Part shown: positions 5,847-6,389 of the stretch, one piece after another
Position numbering within the stretch: the stretch's first letter is position 1
Layout of the letters: every line of letters starts with the position of its first letter
Origin: Burkholderiales bacterium
GTDB lineage: Bacteria > Pseudomonadota > Gammaproteobacteria > Burkholderiales > Burkholderiaceae_C
Direction: 5' to 3'
Assembly (NCBI GenBank): GCA_947450745.1
Contig: CANFYD010000234.1
Coordinates: 1-6,389 of the forward strand
Length of the DNA stretch: 6,389 bases
Translations under genes and position numbers: made by a program
Notes under the pieces: generated by a model
Database searches by the model: none
The model's input: only the letters and a program-made list of their open reading frames with translations
Told to the model about the DNA's origin: nothing

Positions 5847-6017
5847 ATGAAAAAAAGCTTCAGATTGAATTTGGTTCTGCTACTTGTCGTTTGTGCCCTG
5901 CTAAGGCTCTGCAGCGGAACTCCCAGCGACGGCGAAATAAAAGCTGAGGTGGATAAGCATGTCAGGGTTGAGACAGCGAGTTTGGACAAGGTATTAGGGG
6001 CTGTAAATCACCCGTGA
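5847..6017 (+). CDS. Small protein with signal-peptide-like N-terminus (56 aa), possibly truncated
   Basis: ATG 5847 opens a frame MKKSFRLNLVLLLVVCALLR, a textbook basic N-terminus and hydrophobic core, followed by LCSGTPSDGEIKAEVDKHVR and a helical VETASLDKVLGAVNHP before TGA 6015-6017. Cys22 follows the core, but Leu at -1 makes a poor lipobox, so a cleaved or membrane-tethered small protein is as likely as a lipoprotein. No good Shine-Dalgarno is seen. Codon choice (AAA, TTG, CTA, ATA, AGG) is AT-leaning and unlike the neighbouring genes, suggesting acquired DNA. After the TGA the same frame continues SWFNDFGWGE to TAA 6048-6050, so the gene may have been 67 codons long before a nonsense change. 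I do not recognise the family. Confidence 0.45.
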   Translation: MKKSFRLNLVLLLVVCALLRLCSGTPSDGEIKAEVDKHVRVETASLDKVLGAVNHP

Positions 6018-6049
6018 AGTTGGTTCAACGATTTTGGCTGGGGTGAATA

Positions 6050-6099
6050 AATGGGGTCAGAGTCAATTATTCGCCCAAAAAATTGACGCTGACTCCATT
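6050..6099. repeat. REP-like hairpin element, copy 2
   Basis: The left arm at 6050-6068 (AATGGGGTCAGAGTCAATT) pairs with the right arm at 6081-6099 (AATTGACGCTGACTCCATT). There are two mismatches and a 12-nt loop ATTCGCCCAAAA. The left arm here matches the reverse complement of the right arm of copy 1 exactly over all 19 nt, so the two elements are clearly the same family. It begins at the final A of the TAA that ends the extended frame of the small ORF. Confidence 0.7.
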
Positions 6100-6222
6100 G
6101 TTTCTGCGCCAATCAGTGTGTTGAACTCCGCTGGCTGAGCTAGAGTCGGCTCGCGCGCAAACAACGCGCCAGCAAACTTTCCGGCCCTCCCAAATGCCCA
6201 TCGGTTGTCAGCCTACCCGCAC

Positions 6223-6227
6223 AGGAG
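6223..6227 (+). promoter_or_regulatory. Ribosome binding site of the SRPBCC gene
   Basis: AGGAG lies 8 nt before ATG 6236 and fixes that start. The preceding 120 bp back to the hairpin should hold the promoter, but I cannot pick out a convincing -35/-10 pair. Confidence 0.8.
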
Positions 6228-6235
6228 TTACTACC

Positions 6236-6389
6236 ATGTCGAACCGCAGTGTCCTGCTTCATCGTGTGCTTCGCACCCAACCCGAGAAGGTCTATCGCGC
6301 ATTTCTGGAGCCTGCTGCTCTGGGTAAATGGCTGCCGCCCTATGGATTCACCTGCGTCGTGCATCAGATGGATGCAAAGGTTGGCGGCA
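6236..6389 (+). CDS. SRPBCC / AHSA1-like domain protein, N-terminal part (3' truncated by window edge)
   Basis: The frame runs from ATG 6236 off the window end and gives 51 residues beginning MSNRSVLLHRVLRTQPEKVY. The order is typical of the START-like SRPBCC superfamily, AHSA1 (Hsp90 ATPase activator-like) branch: a first strand (VLLHRVLRTQPE), helix KVYRAFLEPAALGKWLPP with the family's W-[LW]-P signature, then GFTCVVHQMDAKVGG leading into the next strands. These are small soluble cytoplasmic proteins with a hydrophobic ligand pocket. The bacterial members are mostly uncharacterised and are often next to DoxX, glyoxalase-like or ArsR-type genes, none of which is visible here. The ligand is unknown. 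Confidence 0.85.
   Translation, partial: MSNRSVLLHRVLRTQPEKVYRAFLEPAALGKWLPPYGFTCVVHQMDAKVGG

Overview
The window looks like a chromosomal segment of a GC-rich betaproteobacterium, probably Burkholderiales/Comamonadaceae. This is an inference from high-GC codon use, the style of the MFS and SRPBCC proteins, and two copies of a GGGGTCAGAGTCAATT-type hairpin of the kind common in intergenic DNA of that order. No gene here fixes the species.

Layout. (1) 1-1628, plus strand: the 3' end of an unidentified gene runs into a DHA2-type major facilitator drug/solute exporter through an ATGA stop/start overlap. A nested inverted repeat spans the exporter's stop codon. (2) 1757-1992, minus strand: a broken remnant of a small helix-turn-helix regulator, missing its N-terminus and carrying what reads as a one-base deletion. 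It stops where the first REP-like hairpin (1995-2045) begins. (3) 2061-5209, minus strand: a two-gene operon. The upstream gene encodes a 442-aa lipoprotein with a PDZ-like segment and what appears to be a degenerate M48 metallopeptidase fold without the zinc ligands. Its stop overlaps by ATGA the start of a 607-aa exported protein with three cysteine-bearing helical repeats, an Ala-rich linker and ten C-terminal MORN repeats. (4) 5210-6049: mostly non-coding, becoming AT-richer toward the right. It holds a possible 26-codon mini-ORF with a consensus Shine-Dalgarno and a 56-codon ORF with a signal-peptide-like N-terminus. (5) 6050-6099: the second REP-like hairpin. (6) 6236 to the end, plus strand: the start of an SRPBCC/AHSA1-type protein with a good ribosome binding site.

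The most interesting part is the pair of envelope genes at 2061-5209. Both products carry export signals and the genes are translationally coupled. One looks like an inactive protease relative anchored to a membrane, and the other like a periplasmic or surface repeat scaffold. Joint action in the cell envelope is the natural inference, but no function can be assigned from sequence alone. The two related hairpins lie on either side of this block and its AT-rich neighbour, so this roughly 4-kb segment may be an accessory insertion.
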